The translations under genes were made by a program, and so were the position numbers. The notes below the pieces were generated by a model, which saw nothing but the letters and a program-made list of their open reading frames with translations, was not told the DNA's origin and made no database searches. Source: Aurifilum marmelostoma (Eukaryota > Ascomycota > Sordariomycetes > Diaporthales > Cryphonectriaceae). From it: a DNA stretch of 64,000 nucleotides. The stretch covers positions 2,356,001 through 2,420,000 of the forward strand of contig JAMXSV010000003.1 of the NCBI GenBank assembly GCA_027559495.1. The letters run 5' to 3'. Shown piece after piece: positions 1-11,588 of the stretch; within the stretch, counting starts at the first letter, position 1; every line of letters starts with the position of its first letter.

Positions 1-2
1 GC

Positions 3-452
3 CAGTCCCGCATCCGAGGCACCGACTACAAGAGCCCACACGGCCTGCCGCTCGACTTCCTCGACAGGGTGTCCATCATCCAGACGCAGCCCTACGGCCA
101 GGAGGACATCAAGCAGATCCTGTCCATCCGCGCCACCGAGGAGGAGGTCGAGCTGTCCCCGGATGCGCTCGCCCTCCTGACCAAGATCGGCCAGGAGGCT
201 GGCCTGCGCTACGCCAGCAACCTCATCACCACGTCACAGCTCGTCGCCACCAAGCGGCGCGCGAGGCAGGTCGGTGTCGACGACGTCCAGCGCAGCTTCA
301 AGCTGTTTTACGACCCTGCCCGGAGCGTGAACTTCGTCGCCGCCTCGGAGAGGCGGCTCATCGGCAACGACGGCGCGGTGGATTTTACAGTCACCGCCAA
401 TGGCAGTGAGGGCGCCGTGCCGAATGGCGCAGATAAGATGGATACCACTTAG
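3..452 (+). CDS. rvb2: RuvB-like AAA+ helicase 2 (reptin), C-terminal part
   Basis: Partial gene; the reading frame is already open at the left edge and the last 149 residues are present. RVB2 forms a hetero-hexamer with RVB1 and acts in the INO80, SWR1/NuA4-type and R2TP complexes in the nucleus. The visible part is the end of the AAA+ core: GTDYKSPHGLPLDFLDR matches the RVB2 rather than the RVB1 version of this segment. It is followed by the C-terminal helical domain with the sensor-2 helix GLRYASNLI and the conserved VDDVQRSFKLFYD segment. The tail after SERRLIG is low in complexity and variable. No intron is seen in this part. It runs toward the Zn2Cys6 gene on the other strand. The identification is firm; the Walker motifs lie outside the window. 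Confidence 0.93.
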   Translation, partial: QSRIRGTDYKSPHGLPLDFLDRVSIIQTQPYGQEDIKQILSIRATEEEVELSPDALALLTKIGQEAGLRYASNLITTSQLVATKRRARQVGVDDVQRSFKLFYDPARSVNFVAASERRLIGNDGAVDFTVTANGSEGAVPNGADKMDTT

Positions 453-1543
453 AAAGAAGGAGAAAGGGGGAAAGATGGGTAAGAAGGGGCTGAGACAAGG
501 CGTTTTTGGTGGGGGGGGGGGGGGGGACGGTGAGAAAATTCAAAAGCTTCTATGACGGAACGGGGCAGAGGGTTCTTCTTGTGCTAGATATTTCACTGTA
601 AGTTCTCGGACGGCGTAATACGGATATCCAGATGCAATATTCTCCTGCGGGCGCAGACAGCTCTCTCAGAATTGCTAACTGAAATGAACTACTCTAAATG
701 TGATTGGTGACCTTGCAGACCATCAAAGGCCTTATGCCTCAGCTTTACAAAGCCGCATGGCGATACAAAAAGATGGTCTCATACAAACTGTGTAGTCCAG
801 AGACCTGTAGGCCAGCTCGTGCTCTAACGCGCTCCATCGTCTTTGATCCGTCCATTTCAGGGCCACATTGAGACCCTTGAAAACCCGTCGCTATATACAA
901 CAGGTTTGGGTGTGTATACTTGTTGACTGTCTGGCGGCTTCAACACCTGCCGAGGAAGAAAAAGCTCGAAATGTGGTACAATCACCAGATCCCCCTCACT
1001 CATTCAGATTAGTTCTCCTCAATCTTTGTCGCCCAAAGAACAGAACAGATACATATTCCAATAGAGTCAGCTCGGGGCCTTCGCTTCCCTCCATGATATG
1101 TAGTGTGAACGAACGGACGCAGGTCCACGAGAGGGCAGTAATGACCACATTTGCGAGGCCAAGAGTGATTAAAGTCTACGGCATGAGAACAGGACTCCAG
1201 GAGTGTGTTTTCGTCCTGCTAGAGCTCACGATCCTCATCCGGGCACAACGCATCTGTTGACGTCGTTCAGGTGAGACGGTGCCCCTTCTGGATGGCCACT
1301 CTGAGGGGCAGAGAATTCCAGTATCTGTGAGAACAGCTGTTCATCTGTGCAACCTATGACAAGGTCTCCCTCTTTCTCTATACCGGTATAGCGAGTCTAA
1401 TCTCGTGATTCAGCCTCGACCTGGCTTCTTCTGTTGTTAAGTAATTGCCGCAAGACATCGTGCAGTGAGTATGGCACAATATCTTCTTCCTTGGTCTTCG
1501 TGTGAATGAGAGTGTGTTACGGGCCTAAATGGGGCCGCATATC
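453..1543. other. Convergent intergenic region, no gene seen
   Basis: This holds the 3' flanks of rvb2 (+) and the Zn2Cys6 gene (-). It contains a 16-base G run at 511-526. A 130-codon open frame at 868-1260 has no recognisable protein character and is taken as chance. Confidence 0.6.
511..526. repeat. Poly-G tract (16 nt)
   Basis: Uninterrupted run of G just downstream of the rvb2 stop codon. Its length in the assembly may be unreliable. Confidence 0.85.
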
Positions 1544-3346
1544 TCAGCCGCCTGGTCGCGCAAAACCTGGGCCGTAGCTGCCCGCAAATGGTGTTACGTC
1601 GTCTGGCGGCGCCGTGCCTCCTCCCAACGGGCCGAACCCAGATCCCGCGACTTCGACGGGCTGTTGCGTAGGGACCCAGCCTGTGTCCTTGACCCAAGTC
1701 ATCGGCTTGCCCTCGTCGTTGACCATGATGAGCTTCGGCACCACCTCGGACCGAGCGCTCAGGGGCTCCCACGCGTGGTTGCCCTGTATCAGCTTGGCCA
1801 GCTCGACCTTGTCGGAGACCTGGAGGGCCATGCGAGGGACGTTGAGCAGGTGGTGCCACTCGGCCGGCAGATAGTCCATGATGTCCCGGATGCCGCGGTC
1901 TGCGATGCCGCTGAGCCACCAGACGCTCTCGATCAGCTTCAGGAAGGGGAGGTAGTGGGCCATGATGATGAGGGTCCTCGGGCTGCGCCTCTTGACGAGC
2001 TCGATGAAGTCCTTGGGCAGGAAGGTGAACCAGGTGATGACGCGCAGGCTGAGCACGGGGCTGAAGCCATTCTCGAGCTCACGATAGAGGCCGCCCAGGT
2101 ACTTGAGGGCGTTATAGTACGTCTCGGTGAAAGGATAGTCCCGGTCGCCGTCCTTGATGGAGGTAACCATGAACAACAGATTCGGCGGGGAGTGCAGGGC
2201 AGCCTGGTTGAGGTCGAAGACGGGCCGCGAGAACAACTTCTCCAGGCCGGTGTCTAACAAGGCGCCGGGTGGCAGGAGCTCAAAGATGAGACCGATGCCA
2301 CGCCACACCACCATCCAGTCGATGATGTACAGGGGCCGCATATCACGCTGCCTAAAGAGCTCCGACGACAGCGCGCAGAGCAGGAGCGAGCATGAGAGCA
2401 GGGCTGGGAAGTCCTTGGGGTCCGCCCTCTCGATGGCCTGGCGGTATCCGACAAAGGCCTTCTGCCTGTACAATAGCGCTTTGGACAATGGTACCGGCTG
2501 TCGCAGGAACTGCATGTGTTGGGCAGAGAGGCCCAGGATGCAGTCCATCAGGAAGGGGCTCTGGAAGGCAAACTGGACGATCTGCGACCTGAGGATGGCG
2601 TCGACGTGCGGAAGCTTGCCAGCCTCGACGGAGAAGGAGGTGTAGGTCTCTGAGGTATAAAACCAGAGCAGCTTCATATCATACTCGTCGGCCCCTCCCA
2701 GCTTGACCAGCGGCTCGTCCACCATGACGAGATCGACGTCTCCTCCATCCTCACCATCACCACCAGCTGGAGACACACCATCGTCATAGCCGCGCCGCGA
2801 TGATGCGGTCTGTGGAGGTAGAGGCGACCTCTGGGACAGCGTGAGTGACATGGGCGTGCCCAGCGATACGGTGGTATGCTGAGACAGCGGAGAGCCGGAG
2901 GCGGCCGAGGGTGTAAGGGGAGTAGGCACCACACGCAGACGGCGAGGCGGCAGTGCCGATGCCGAGCCCGGAGGCGTCGGGAACGGGCCTGAGGTCGGCG
3001 TTGGGGCAGATGCCGGGGCTGGAGCGGCCGAGGAGAAGGAGGAGGCGGAGGCGGCGGAGGCGGCGGAGGCGCCTGTTGAAGGCCCTGCAGTTGCTGGGCG
3101 GTGAGACTGAGACGGATAGACGCATGACTCCCTCCTCAGAGCGCAGTTCCTACAGCTGGGCTTCTTCTCGTCGCATTTGACCTTGCGCGACTTGCAGTTG
3201 CGACAGCCCAGACGAGACTTCCGATGAGGCCTCTTGGCATGATAGGGCTTCTCCTCAGCCTCGGCCGGAGGAGTGGGCGGCATCAGGACCGGGGCCGTGT
3301 CGAGTTGACGGAGGCGATCGTAGGGGTCCCGGTCTGTAAGCACCAT
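1544..3346 (-). CDS. Zn(2)-Cys(6) fungal transcription factor
   Basis: Single-exon 600-aa protein, predicted nuclear DNA-binding regulator. The start was placed at 3346 because the open frame upstream (to 3712) is translated CT-repeat leader, and because the methionine at 3346 gives a normal short N-terminus before the zinc cluster. The cluster is C48-x2-C51-x6-C58-x6-C65-x2-C68-x6-C75, preceded by the basic segment HRKSRLGC. A Ser/Pro/Ala-rich linker follows (about 78-215), then a helical C-terminal region (YYTSETYTSFSV... SPFLMDCILGLSAQHM) typical of the fungal-specific transcription factor domain 2 group that includes sterol-uptake regulators of the Upc2 type. That likeness is at family level only; the target genes cannot be inferred. 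The upstream leader is strongly CT-rich on the coding strand. The gene is convergent with rvb2 and divergent from ORC5. Confidence 0.88.
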   Translation of the reverse strand: MVLTDRDPYDRLRQLDTAPVLMPPTPPAEAEEKPYHAKRPHRKSRLGCRNCKSRKVKCDEKKPSCRNCALRRESCVYPSQSHRPATAGPSTGASAASAASASSFSSAAPAPASAPTPTSGPFPTPPGSASALPPRRLRVVPTPLTPSAASGSPLSQHTTVSLGTPMSLTLSQRSPLPPQTASSRRGYDDGVSPAGGDGEDGGDVDLVMVDEPLVKLGGADEYDMKLLWFYTSETYTSFSVEAGKLPHVDAILRSQIVQFAFQSPFLMDCILGLSAQHMQFLRQPVPLSKALLYRQKAFVGYRQAIERADPKDFPALLSCSLLLCALSSELFRQRDMRPLYIIDWMVVWRGIGLIFELLPPGALLDTGLEKLFSRPVFDLNQAALHSPPNLLFMVTSIKDGDRDYPFTETYYNALKYLGGLYRELENGFSPVLSLRVITWFTFLPKDFIELVKRRSPRTLIIMAHYLPFLKLIESVWWLSGIADRGIRDIMDYLPAEWHHLLNVPRMALQVSDKVELAKLIQGNHAWEPLSARSEVVPKLIMVNDEGKPMTWVKDTGWVPTQQPVEVAGSGFGPLGGGTAPPDDVTPFAGSYGPGFARPGG

Positions 3347-5023
3347 TGCTGAGAAGGGGGGGCCGACGACGCATGCGCACTTATGTTTGCAGTGCACCTC
3401 TTCGCTACGGGGTCTGGTAAATAATGGACACCGAGGCGAGAAAGAGAGGTAGAGAGAGACGGAGAGGGAAGAGAGACAGACACAAAAGAGCGAGAGAGCG
3501 AGAGATAGAGAGAGGTGAAGGGGAGGGCAAACAAGAAAATTAAAGAACAGATAGAATCCGTGTAAGCTGGTTTGATGATGGACCGAGTCAGTGTCCTTCA
3601 GCTTGTGCCCAGCCTGCTGGAGCTCGGACTGCAAGAGACACGCGACGACCTCGCGAATGGTGACGCCTACAAGTACAGCAGATGGACAAGATAGGACTAG
3701 ACTGGACCCCACGTACAGTAGGGCTGATGCAGCAGTCGGGCGGAAGCTGGGTGTTGAGAGGGACCCCTGTGTGGTCCTTCTGGCAGGTGGTTTCCGGGAA
3801 TAGTTGGAAGGGGGGAAGGAGGGGGGGGTTTGGTTTGTTGGACCAGCGTGAGTAGGGTGATCAGTATATGGAGGAATTGTGGAGCCCTAGGCTGGTCAGA
3901 TGGGTTTAAAGAAGCACTATGATATAGTTGTACTATTTGTATGAGGAGATGGTGGTAATATAAAACCCTCGTTGCCAAATTGTGACAGTAATGGGTTGTA
4001 TTTCTCGTGTATTGTGGGTGGAAGAGGGACCGTGACGACACGACAGGTGACGATGGTCATTATGCGACAGCCGCGAGTGCAGGTGGAAGGCGGAATAGCC
4101 GCAGCGACAAATGCGCCTGCCTCTCAAAGTACGTGGGTACATGGCACATAGTACGTCCTCTTTCGGACTGCGGGTTTCTTGGTCTTTCCTTTTCTCCCTC
4201 TCTCTCTTACCCTACTTGCTACCCATACCCTCCCACGCCTCCCTCCCCTGCCTTCCCGGGTAGTCCTTGTATCATGCCAGTGGGCGATCTATGTGATCCC
4301 TGAGCACACCTTCGACGGTTTCAAGGCCGTGGCTCCTGCTGTGGGAACTTAACCCCCCCCCCGCACATGACATCTTGTCCACCACAATCAGGCAATGAAT
4401 GCCTTGGAATAAATATTGGATTTGTTGGGGATGTAGTCTGCTATCGTGCTACTATGTAACTTTATATTTGTTCGTCGCAGGCTCTCAAGAGGGCAGAGAG
4501 AAACCCTCGAAAGAGCAGCTTAGGTTCGCCGCCCCACCAGATCGGAAATTGAAAGAGACGTGCTTCCTAGGATCGTCGATCGAGGAGGAGATCGACCTGT
4601 GCGTTCTGTTCGCTTAGCACTCCTCCACAGTGATCATAATCATGGCATTAAGGAACTATGGTCTTTACACGTTTACTGTGTATCAGGTCCACCTTTTCAT
4701 AGTAGAGCATATCATCTGGCACAGTAGTGAGGCTCGAGGATGGATCAGTTGCGATACGACTGACAGATGGAGACCCGCTCTTTTGCCGGACCTGGTGGAA
4801 GTCAACCAACGGTCATTGAGCCCTCCTGAGATTCGCAGGACTAACAGTAGAGAGATCTGGATATGGGAAAGAGTCTGGAAATCTGTTGAGGGTCGGGTTT
4901 CGGGTAGGCTGATCCAGCACACTAACCCCAACCCTTGACGCGTCCTCCCTAGTCCAGGGTTGGAGCTTCACGCGTTATGCTCCAACCCACTTGAGAATCT
5001 CAAGACAACCAACCAAACGGACA
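3347..5023. promoter_or_regulatory. Divergent intergenic region between Zn2Cys6 gene and ORC5
   Basis: About 1.7 kb shared by two outward-reading genes. A polypurine stretch at about 3430-3540 (CT-rich when read toward the Zn2Cys6 gene) is probably its 5' leader, and C runs lie near 4350. Several short open frames (for example 4007-4303 and 4630-4938) look like chance. No specific operator could be assigned. Confidence 0.5.
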
Positions 5024-6706
5024 ATGCACGAACCTGTCAACGTACTAGGCGAAGCATTGATGGCGGCTTCGATGGATATGTCTCAGCTTCCTGATGAGCT
5101 GATTGTGTCCATCCTCGACGCAAGATTTCCCTGTCGTGAAGCCCAGATTCGAGCTCTTGCCATCCTTCTTGACGTGAGTGCAGGTGGAGAAACAAAACAA
5201 ATAATTGATCTCTTCCTTGATTTTGAGATGCCCTTGCTTAACAAGATTGTTACTGACAGTTCCCATAGCCAAGGGCTGCCTCGTGCAAGAACTGTATAGT
5301 GTACGGCACCGAGGCCACCGGCAAGAGCGTCGTCGTGTCAGCGCTGCTTCAGGAGCTGATCCACGCTCACCGCAATGCCGCCGCCGCCGCCGACGATGAC
5401 GACAACAATAATGACGCCCGGACCGAGTTTCAGTATGCCATCATCAGCTCGTCCGAGTGTGTGACGGGAAGACACCTCCTGGAGACGACGATTAGAAAGG
5501 TCGCAGGAGCCATCGGATTCGAGTCGGTTGCCCCGCGATGTGAGAATCTGGCGCAGTTGACATTTGAGCTGTCCAAGATGCTCAAGTATGCGCCACAGCC
5601 CAGGAGGCGCCACTTTGTCCTTGTCTTTGACGGTATAGACCGGCAAAAAGAAGCACCTCCCACGCTTCTTCCTGCTCTGGCCAGGCTCTCAGAGATTGTT
5701 CGTATAGGCCCTTCCTCGGCTCATCTGCCTCACATTGACCACTGCCCGAGATATTGACCAGTATTCCACAAACCAGATTCCCCAACTAACCACAGTATTC
5801 ATCGTGACAAATCCGCCACCCAACGTCCTGCTCACCACCTTGGTCACCCATGTCCACTTCCCCAACTACGACAAGGCCGAGTTCGTCAAAATCCTCTCCA
5901 CCACGCCGCCTCCAACCTTGACAAACGCCACAGCCGCCGAGACAGCCGAGCTCTGGAAGCGCTTCTGCGGCGCTGTGCACGACGCCCTGACCAGGTCTGC
6001 CGCCCGCACCCTGCCCGCCCTCCAGCTCGCCTGCAGCTCGCTCTGGCGGCGGTTCACGGCCCCGATCCGCGAGGGAAACCTTACCGCCAAGGACTTTTCC
6101 AAGCTTCTCATCGCCGCGCGCAGACACTTCCAGGACGAGTCGCTGCTGGACCCGGGCATCGTCAGGCGCAGGGACAGGGACGCAGCAGCCGCACCCCAGA
6201 CGGCGGCAGCGGAGGCCGCGGCCATCTCACGGACCAGCCTCGCCGCCCTCCTCCCCTTGACGGCCCGCGTCCTGCTCATTGCCGCCTACCTCGCCTCTCA
6301 CAACGCCGCACGTCACGACCTGTCCCTCTTTTCCACATACTACCACGGCAAGCGCAAGCGGCGGGGTGGCGGCGGGCCGAGGGCCGGCGGGCCGAGGAGC
6401 AAGCACCGCAAGATAGCAAGGAAGCTGCTCGGCGCGCACGCCTTTGTGCTGGAGCGCATGATGGCCATCTTCGCGGCCGTGCGGAACGAGTGGGCAGTCG
6501 GCGGCAGCGGTGTTCCCGGCACGGACGCGGACGTGGGTATGGCGCTGGCGACACTGTCCTCCTTGCGACTGCTTGTGCGTGTGGGCGTTGGCGGCGGTGA
6601 CCCTCTGGACAGGGGCGGCAAGTGGAGGGTCAATGTGGGGTGGGAGATAGTCAGGAGTCTGGGCCGGAGTATGGGCGTTGAGGTGGAGGAGTGGCTGATA
6701 GAATAG
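5024..6706 (+). CDS. orc5: Origin recognition complex subunit 5
   Basis: AAA+ family subunit of the hexameric complex that marks replication origins in the nucleus. Three exons: 5024-5173, 5269-5697 and 5777-6706, giving 502 aa. Intron 1 is GTGAGT...ATAG and restores LLD/PRAASCKNCIVYG. Intron 2 uses the rarer donor GTTCGT and joins LSEI to IPQLTTVFIVTN. A GTATAG donor at 5702 joined to an acceptor at 5795 also keeps frame but removes conserved residues. Visible motifs are PCREAQIRALAILL before the core, Walker A GTEATGKS at 63-70 and a Walker B-like FVLVFDGIDR near 166-175. The C-terminal half carries the Orc5 winged-helix region with an Ala-rich insert and a basic KRKRRGGGG patch. Methionines at 5060, 5072 and 5078 are alternative starts. 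Identification is strong; the exact start and second donor are less certain. Confidence 0.9.
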
Positions 6707-7143
6707 GCACAGAAAGTCCTACCGCACTTGTGTGTGGCTTGAATCAGTCCAACTCTTTCAACCCGGGAGGACATGGACAGACAGACGTCTCGCGAGCAGA
6801 CCACGTCGTCACCTAGTCTGAATGTTTAAATTGGAGCGAGTGCTTTTTGGTTGGACTTTTCCACCACGCTGTATAATGAACACCCAGCACCTGTTGTATA
6901 ATGATGAGGAGCAAAGAAATCGGAAAAAGGGTTGCCCTCGGTCTCAAACGCCTGCCCTGCGCCAGTCTCAAACCCCACAATCCTTCCAAGAAACTGCCCG
7001 GTGATATCATCTTATGCTCGTTTCCTTTATTTACAGACCCAGCCAACCAACAATTCCCTTGTATACCAGAGCTGTGTCTATACCCCAACGGTGATGGGTG
7101 CACCCGCACGAGAAGAATCAGCAAGTAGAGAGAGCACAGCATT
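6707..7143. other. Convergent 3' flank, ORC5 / SLY41-like
   Basis: This 437-bp spacer holds both terminators. Nothing else is seen. Confidence 0.6.
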
Positions 7144-8937
7144 CTATGCAGCTATGTTGACCCCTTTATCGCCAAGCCTCCACGTCTCTTCCTGTTTCGT
7201 CCCCGGCGGGAGCCACTGCGCACTGCTCTGAGCTCTCGCCCTCGACGGCACGTTATCGTCAGACTTCTTGTTGTCTTCGCCGCTGCCGAACGAAAAGCCA
7301 TTGGTGTATGGGTGCGCGCCTGCAGCTGGTGTGACGGCCCCTGGGCTCTCAAAGAGACTCGTCCCGTTTTGACTCGCTGTTAGGCCGCCGGCCGTGTTGA
7401 GTGGTAGCAAGGGCGTGCCCTTGCTCTCCGTCATGGTGCGCGCCTTCCTGTCTGCCTTGTTCTTCTCGCTGCTCCTGTCGTAGAAATACAGGCCGAGAAA
7501 GGTGAGGCCGATGCCCACAGCCTGAATCCTCGTGGTAGGCGAGCGGAACCACACGATAGCGACGACGATGACGAAGACCCGTTTGATGAGGCTCGCTACC
7601 GAGTATGTGACGGGAGACACGAGAGAGAGGAGGACGAAGGCTAAGATGTTCTGCCCAAAGTGGAAACTACCGTTGAAGACAAACTCGACGAAAAGTCGGC
7701 CGTGGTCGAAGGTGCCTGGCCCTTGCTCCAGGTCGACGGAGCCATCGTGGAGGAAGTCCCTAAGGATCCCGAAACCTTCGCTCCAGAGCCAGATCGGTGC
7801 AGTCAGCACAAAAGCGAGGCCTGACGAGTAGCAGAGGAGGTTCAGCTTGTCTAGCGTGCGCGTCGTCGTGGTCATCCCCTCAGCCTCCGCCCGAGCGGCC
7901 TCGTTGAAGAGGCGCTTAGAGAAGATGTTCTGCGTGACAAAGATGAGCGTTGCCAGAAATGCGTAGATGATTCCCATAAGCTGCCCGCCGAAGGAGTGGC
8001 TCCCCGAGCATGCCAGCATGACACCAATCGTCAACGGTATCAGGGAGAGGTAGGTAGCCACGGGGTATCGAATGTCATAGATGGCACGGTAGGCCAGCAC
8101 CGTGAAGAGCGGCGACAGGCCCTTGATCGTGTGGACGAGGGAGACGGGTATCTTCGAGGTCGCATTGGAGCTCAGCAGATGGCCACCGACCTGGAACAGC
8201 GCCAGAGGCATCGTCGTCCGGATGACCTCCGCACTCGGCGGGCGGATGCCATGTTTTAATGCTGGCACTGCGGCTTTCACGGCCGGAAATGTAGCGGCGG
8301 CCCACGAGAACAGCATGCAATATCCCGAGACAAAAAGGAATTGGATCATGGTCAAGGTTGCCGGTTTGTCGAAGGCATTGAGGATGGACTTGGCTGACGT
8401 ATTGGTCAGGGCCGAGGAGGCGTACCACGTAATACATAGAATCTACAGGTTGATTTAGGGTTTTGAGATCAGCACGTGTCTTCAGGGACGGCGTGGAGTC
8501 TTGAAAAAAAGGGTTCGTCGTACTATAAGTTTTGGTGATACGGGCGCCCGGAGCGCGCCTGCGAGCTCATGCGCATTCTGGCTGACGCTCCCACCTCGCG
8601 CCCTGATATCCCGGAGTGTATCGTTGATGCTCTTCTGCCGACCGTGTCCACGAATCGGTTGAGACGGCGCCCATTTCGCTCCCCTCGCAGAGCTCTCTCT
8701 CCGAGGACGCCACTGATCCCCGGAGAGGTGCGTCCCACCATTTATGTAGCCATCTGGTCTGCCATTCAGACGCCCCTGTGCAGTGCTAACACCATATGCT
8801 GGTATTGACGATGTCTCGAAGTCGGGAAATTTCTCCGTCGCGGCCTCGTGCGAGTCGACGCTGGCATCGCGAGGACCCTTAGACCGTCCCTGCGACGGAG
8901 CGCGCTGCTCAGAACCAGATGCAGTCGAGTGTGGCAT
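7144..8937 (-). CDS. sly41: SLY41-like transporter of the triose-phosphate transporter (nucleotide-sugar) family
   Basis: 570-aa integral membrane protein. Two exons: 8524-8937 and 7144-8442. The intron (8443-8523, donor GTACGA, acceptor CTGTAG) joins APVSPKLI to ILCITWYASSALTNT, a join diagnostic for this family. The N-terminal 130 residues are hydrophilic and probably cytosolic. They are followed by about ten hydrophobic segments of the TPT/EamA fold, with SLVHTIKGLSPLFTVLAYR and SVASLIKRVFVIV as the conserved blocks. The C-terminal tail is polar. In yeast Sly41 is an ER membrane protein found as a suppressor of Ypt1 loss in ER-Golgi transport; the substrate is not established and cannot be read here. 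The gene is divergent from SF3B2 across a 725-bp spacer. Confidence 0.88.
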
Positions 8938-9662
8938 AGCGTTTGTAGGAGATTGAGCGAGCGGACAGGCTCGAGGGAGGCGGGCCTGAGGGAGGAAGAG
9001 ACTAGAGAGATTGTGCGGCTTTGAACGAGCGACAAGAGGTGGGTGTGAGAGGGACAGCCGGCGCGTCTACCGCAACATTTCTTATTCTTTCAATCTTCAG
9101 ATCGTCGTAAAGAGTGCCATTGATCATCTGCAAAAGAGAGATTCGAGGCAAGGGATCGTAAAGAAGGGGGGTGGGGAGGGGCGAAGGCTTGCGTAGGCGG
9201 CGATGATGCGATCGTGGACAAGTTACATAGGGACCTCGAACAATTGGTTGCAGGACCAGACCTGTCTGTCCCAGCTATAAAAATGTACAGCAGGGGTGCC
9301 GCCGGGAGCTGCAGCCAAGCCTTTTCCGGGCCCTTTGGCGGGACCTAGCGGCGCTCGCTGGTGGTACTCTGGTACCGTACTGTGTGGTACACTGCTGAGC
9401 TGCGGGCCCTAAACTAGTACTAGGATTCGCTAAAAAGAAATAATACCACCTAGGTTCAGAACACGGGCTGGCAACTCGCGACTCTTGCGAGGACCGACTG
9501 AACTTCTTTTCGCTCCCGTCCACACACGTCGCCCTCGACCCCCCACGCGTCATCATCGGCATTTTCTTCGTCTGCACCGTCGTATCCTTTGTCTTCCATA
9601 ATCGCATAAAGCTTCTCGAGCCTGGTCCAGTCGGCATCTGCCGGCCAATAACTCACGTCAAG
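8938..9662. promoter_or_regulatory. Divergent promoter region, SLY41-like / SF3B2
   Basis: 725 bp between two outward genes. A TATAAA-like stretch (ctataaaaatg) lies near 9276-9286. No known regulator site is claimed. Confidence 0.45.
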
Positions 9663-9871
9663 ATGGCGGCCCCAAAGATGACCAAGAACCAAATGCGCCG
9701 CGCAAAGAAGAAGGAGCAGAAGAAGGCGCAGGCAGAGGTGAGCGCACAAGGCAAGCTTCAGACCTCGACGGTCGTGATTGCTGACGAGACTTCTCAGGCG
9801 TCCACCAAGCCAGCCGAAGATAATGAGACTCGCCAGGAGGACGGCCAAGCCGAGACCAACGGAGACGAGGC

Positions 9872-9905
<34 letters not shown>

Positions 9906-11588
9906 GACGCTCCTGAAGTCAAGAAGGATCCAGATGTTAAAGAGGAGGTTGATGCTGCAGCGGATGCACCCATCAGCCTCGCAGTCGATGACGACGACCC
10001 GGCTTTTGCAGAATACAAGAACATCTTCCAGAGATTTGGTGCGGATATGGAGGAGAGCGAGGTACAACGGGAGGCAAATGCGGGCAACCAGGGCTTCACC
10101 TTCTTTGACCAGGACGATGACATACCGAGCGAGGACGAGGAGAACGGACAGCCCAAGTTGTCCAAGAAGAAGAGAAAGAAGCTGAACAAGCTCTCGATCG
10201 CGGAGCTCAAGGCCCTGGTGAGAAACCCAGAGGTCGTTGAGTGGCAAGATCCCTCGTCTACCGACCCGCGGCTGCTGGTCCAGATCAAGGCGCAGCGGAA
10301 CGTGGTCCCCGTCCCCGGCCACTGGTCCCTGAAGAGAGAATATTTGTCATCCAAGCGAGGTATCGAGAAGCCGCCGTTCAAGCTGCCCAAGTTCATCACG
10401 GATACGGGCATCACGGAGATGCGGGATGCTGTTCTGGAGAAGCAAGCGGAGCAGACAATGAAGCAGAAGCAGAGGGAGCGGGTGCAGGGCAAGATGGGCA
10501 AGCTCGACATTGACTACCAAAAGCTCTACGACGCATTCTTCCGCTTCCAGACCAAGCCCGACCTGACCCGCTTCGGAGAGCTCTACCACGAGGGCAAGGA
10601 GTGGGAGGCCGACTACAGATACTTCAAGCCCGGGGAGGTGAGTGACTCATTACGAGAGGCCCTGGGGATGCAGCTTGGCTTCCCACCGCCATGGCTATTG
10701 CAACAACAACGCGTGGGTCCTCCGCCGTCCTATCCTCTGCTGAAGATTCCTGGCCTCAACGCACCGCTGCCGCCTGGTGCCTCGTGGGGTTTCGGGCCTG
10801 GGCAGTGGGGTAAGCCGCCGGTAGACGAATACAACCGACCCATCTATGGTGGTGACATTTTCGGCGTCACGGCGGGCAACCCGGCAGCCCAGGCACAACT
10901 ACAGGCAGCACAACCCCAGGCAGAGCCTATCGACCGGGCACTCTGGGGAGAGCTGAAGCCGCCAGAGGAGTCCGAGGAAGAGGAATCCGACGAGGAGGAA
11001 GAAGACGAGGATGAGGAAGAAGATGCCGATGTTCCAGGCGGGCTGCAGACACCTGGAGGATTGGAAACGCCCGGTGGCTTTGTTAGCTCCGTTCCGACAG
11101 ACTATCACGGTCCCAGCGGTGTTGAGAGCAGTATGGCGGGCGAGTTCGATCTCAGAAAACAGCGCCGGGGCTACGAGACCGAGGAGAGTGTGGCAGGGCC
11201 ACGTTCTGCATACCAGGTCATTCCCGAGAGGCAGTCACGTGCAGAGGGCTTCTTCGGCAGTGACAGGGTGTACGACCTGTCCAAGAACAGAGGAAGTGGC
11301 ATGCCCGTGCTTGGACAGGAGGACGACAGCCGTAAGCGGAAGAAGCCGGGCGACGTGGATGTCGCGCTTGATCCCGAGGCTCTGGCGAGTCATGACGGCA
11401 TCAGCAAGGACGAGCTGCGCAAGAGGTTCGAGGAGGGTCGCAAGGAAGAGGGTATCGGCAAGAACTGGCAGTCGTATGACGACGACCTGTCTGAGATGAT
11501 AGCCCAAGAAAGTCGAAAGAGGATCAAGCGGGACGAGGAGAGACGGTCAGGGGGCGACAAGAAGAAGGAGGCTAAGTACAGGTTCTAA
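9663..11588 (+). CDS. cus1: Splicing factor 3B subunit 2 (CUS1/SAP145)
   Basis: 641-aa, apparently intronless gene for the U2 snRNP SF3b subunit that contacts the pre-mRNA near the branch site. Order of parts: basic N-terminus (KNQMRRAKKKEQKK); an alanine run of 10 coded by a GCA repeat at about residues 71-80; the DUF382 core starting at about residue 172 (KLSIAELKALVRNPEVVEW, VPGHWSLKREYLSSKRG); then the PSP (proline-rich, spliceosome-associated) domain (PPPSYPLLKIPGLNAPLPPG). After that come an acidic stretch (EESEEEESDEEEEDEDEEE) and a charged C-terminus. A sequence resembling a splice donor at the GEVSDSLREALG segment is coding, since the frame and family motif run straight through it. 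Length is normal for fungal homologues. Confidence 0.94.
9873..9902 (+). repeat. GCA trinucleotide repeat coding a polyalanine run
   Basis: About ten GCA codons inside the SF3B2 frame give an uninterrupted alanine run in the poorly conserved N-terminal part; likely length-polymorphic. Confidence 0.85.

Noticed and set aside
868..1260. 130-codon open frame downstream of rvb2
   Set aside because: No recognisable motif, odd composition, and it lies in a convergent 3' flank.
9456..10322. 288-codon minus-strand frame opposite SF3B2
   Set aside because: It is the antisense shadow of a certain gene; its poly-Cys and Leu runs come from the GCA repeat and acidic codons.
10637..10660. Splice-donor-like GGTGAGTGACTC inside SF3B2
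   Set aside because: The frame and the conserved GEVSDSLREALG segment continue through it; removing an intron would destroy the family sequence.
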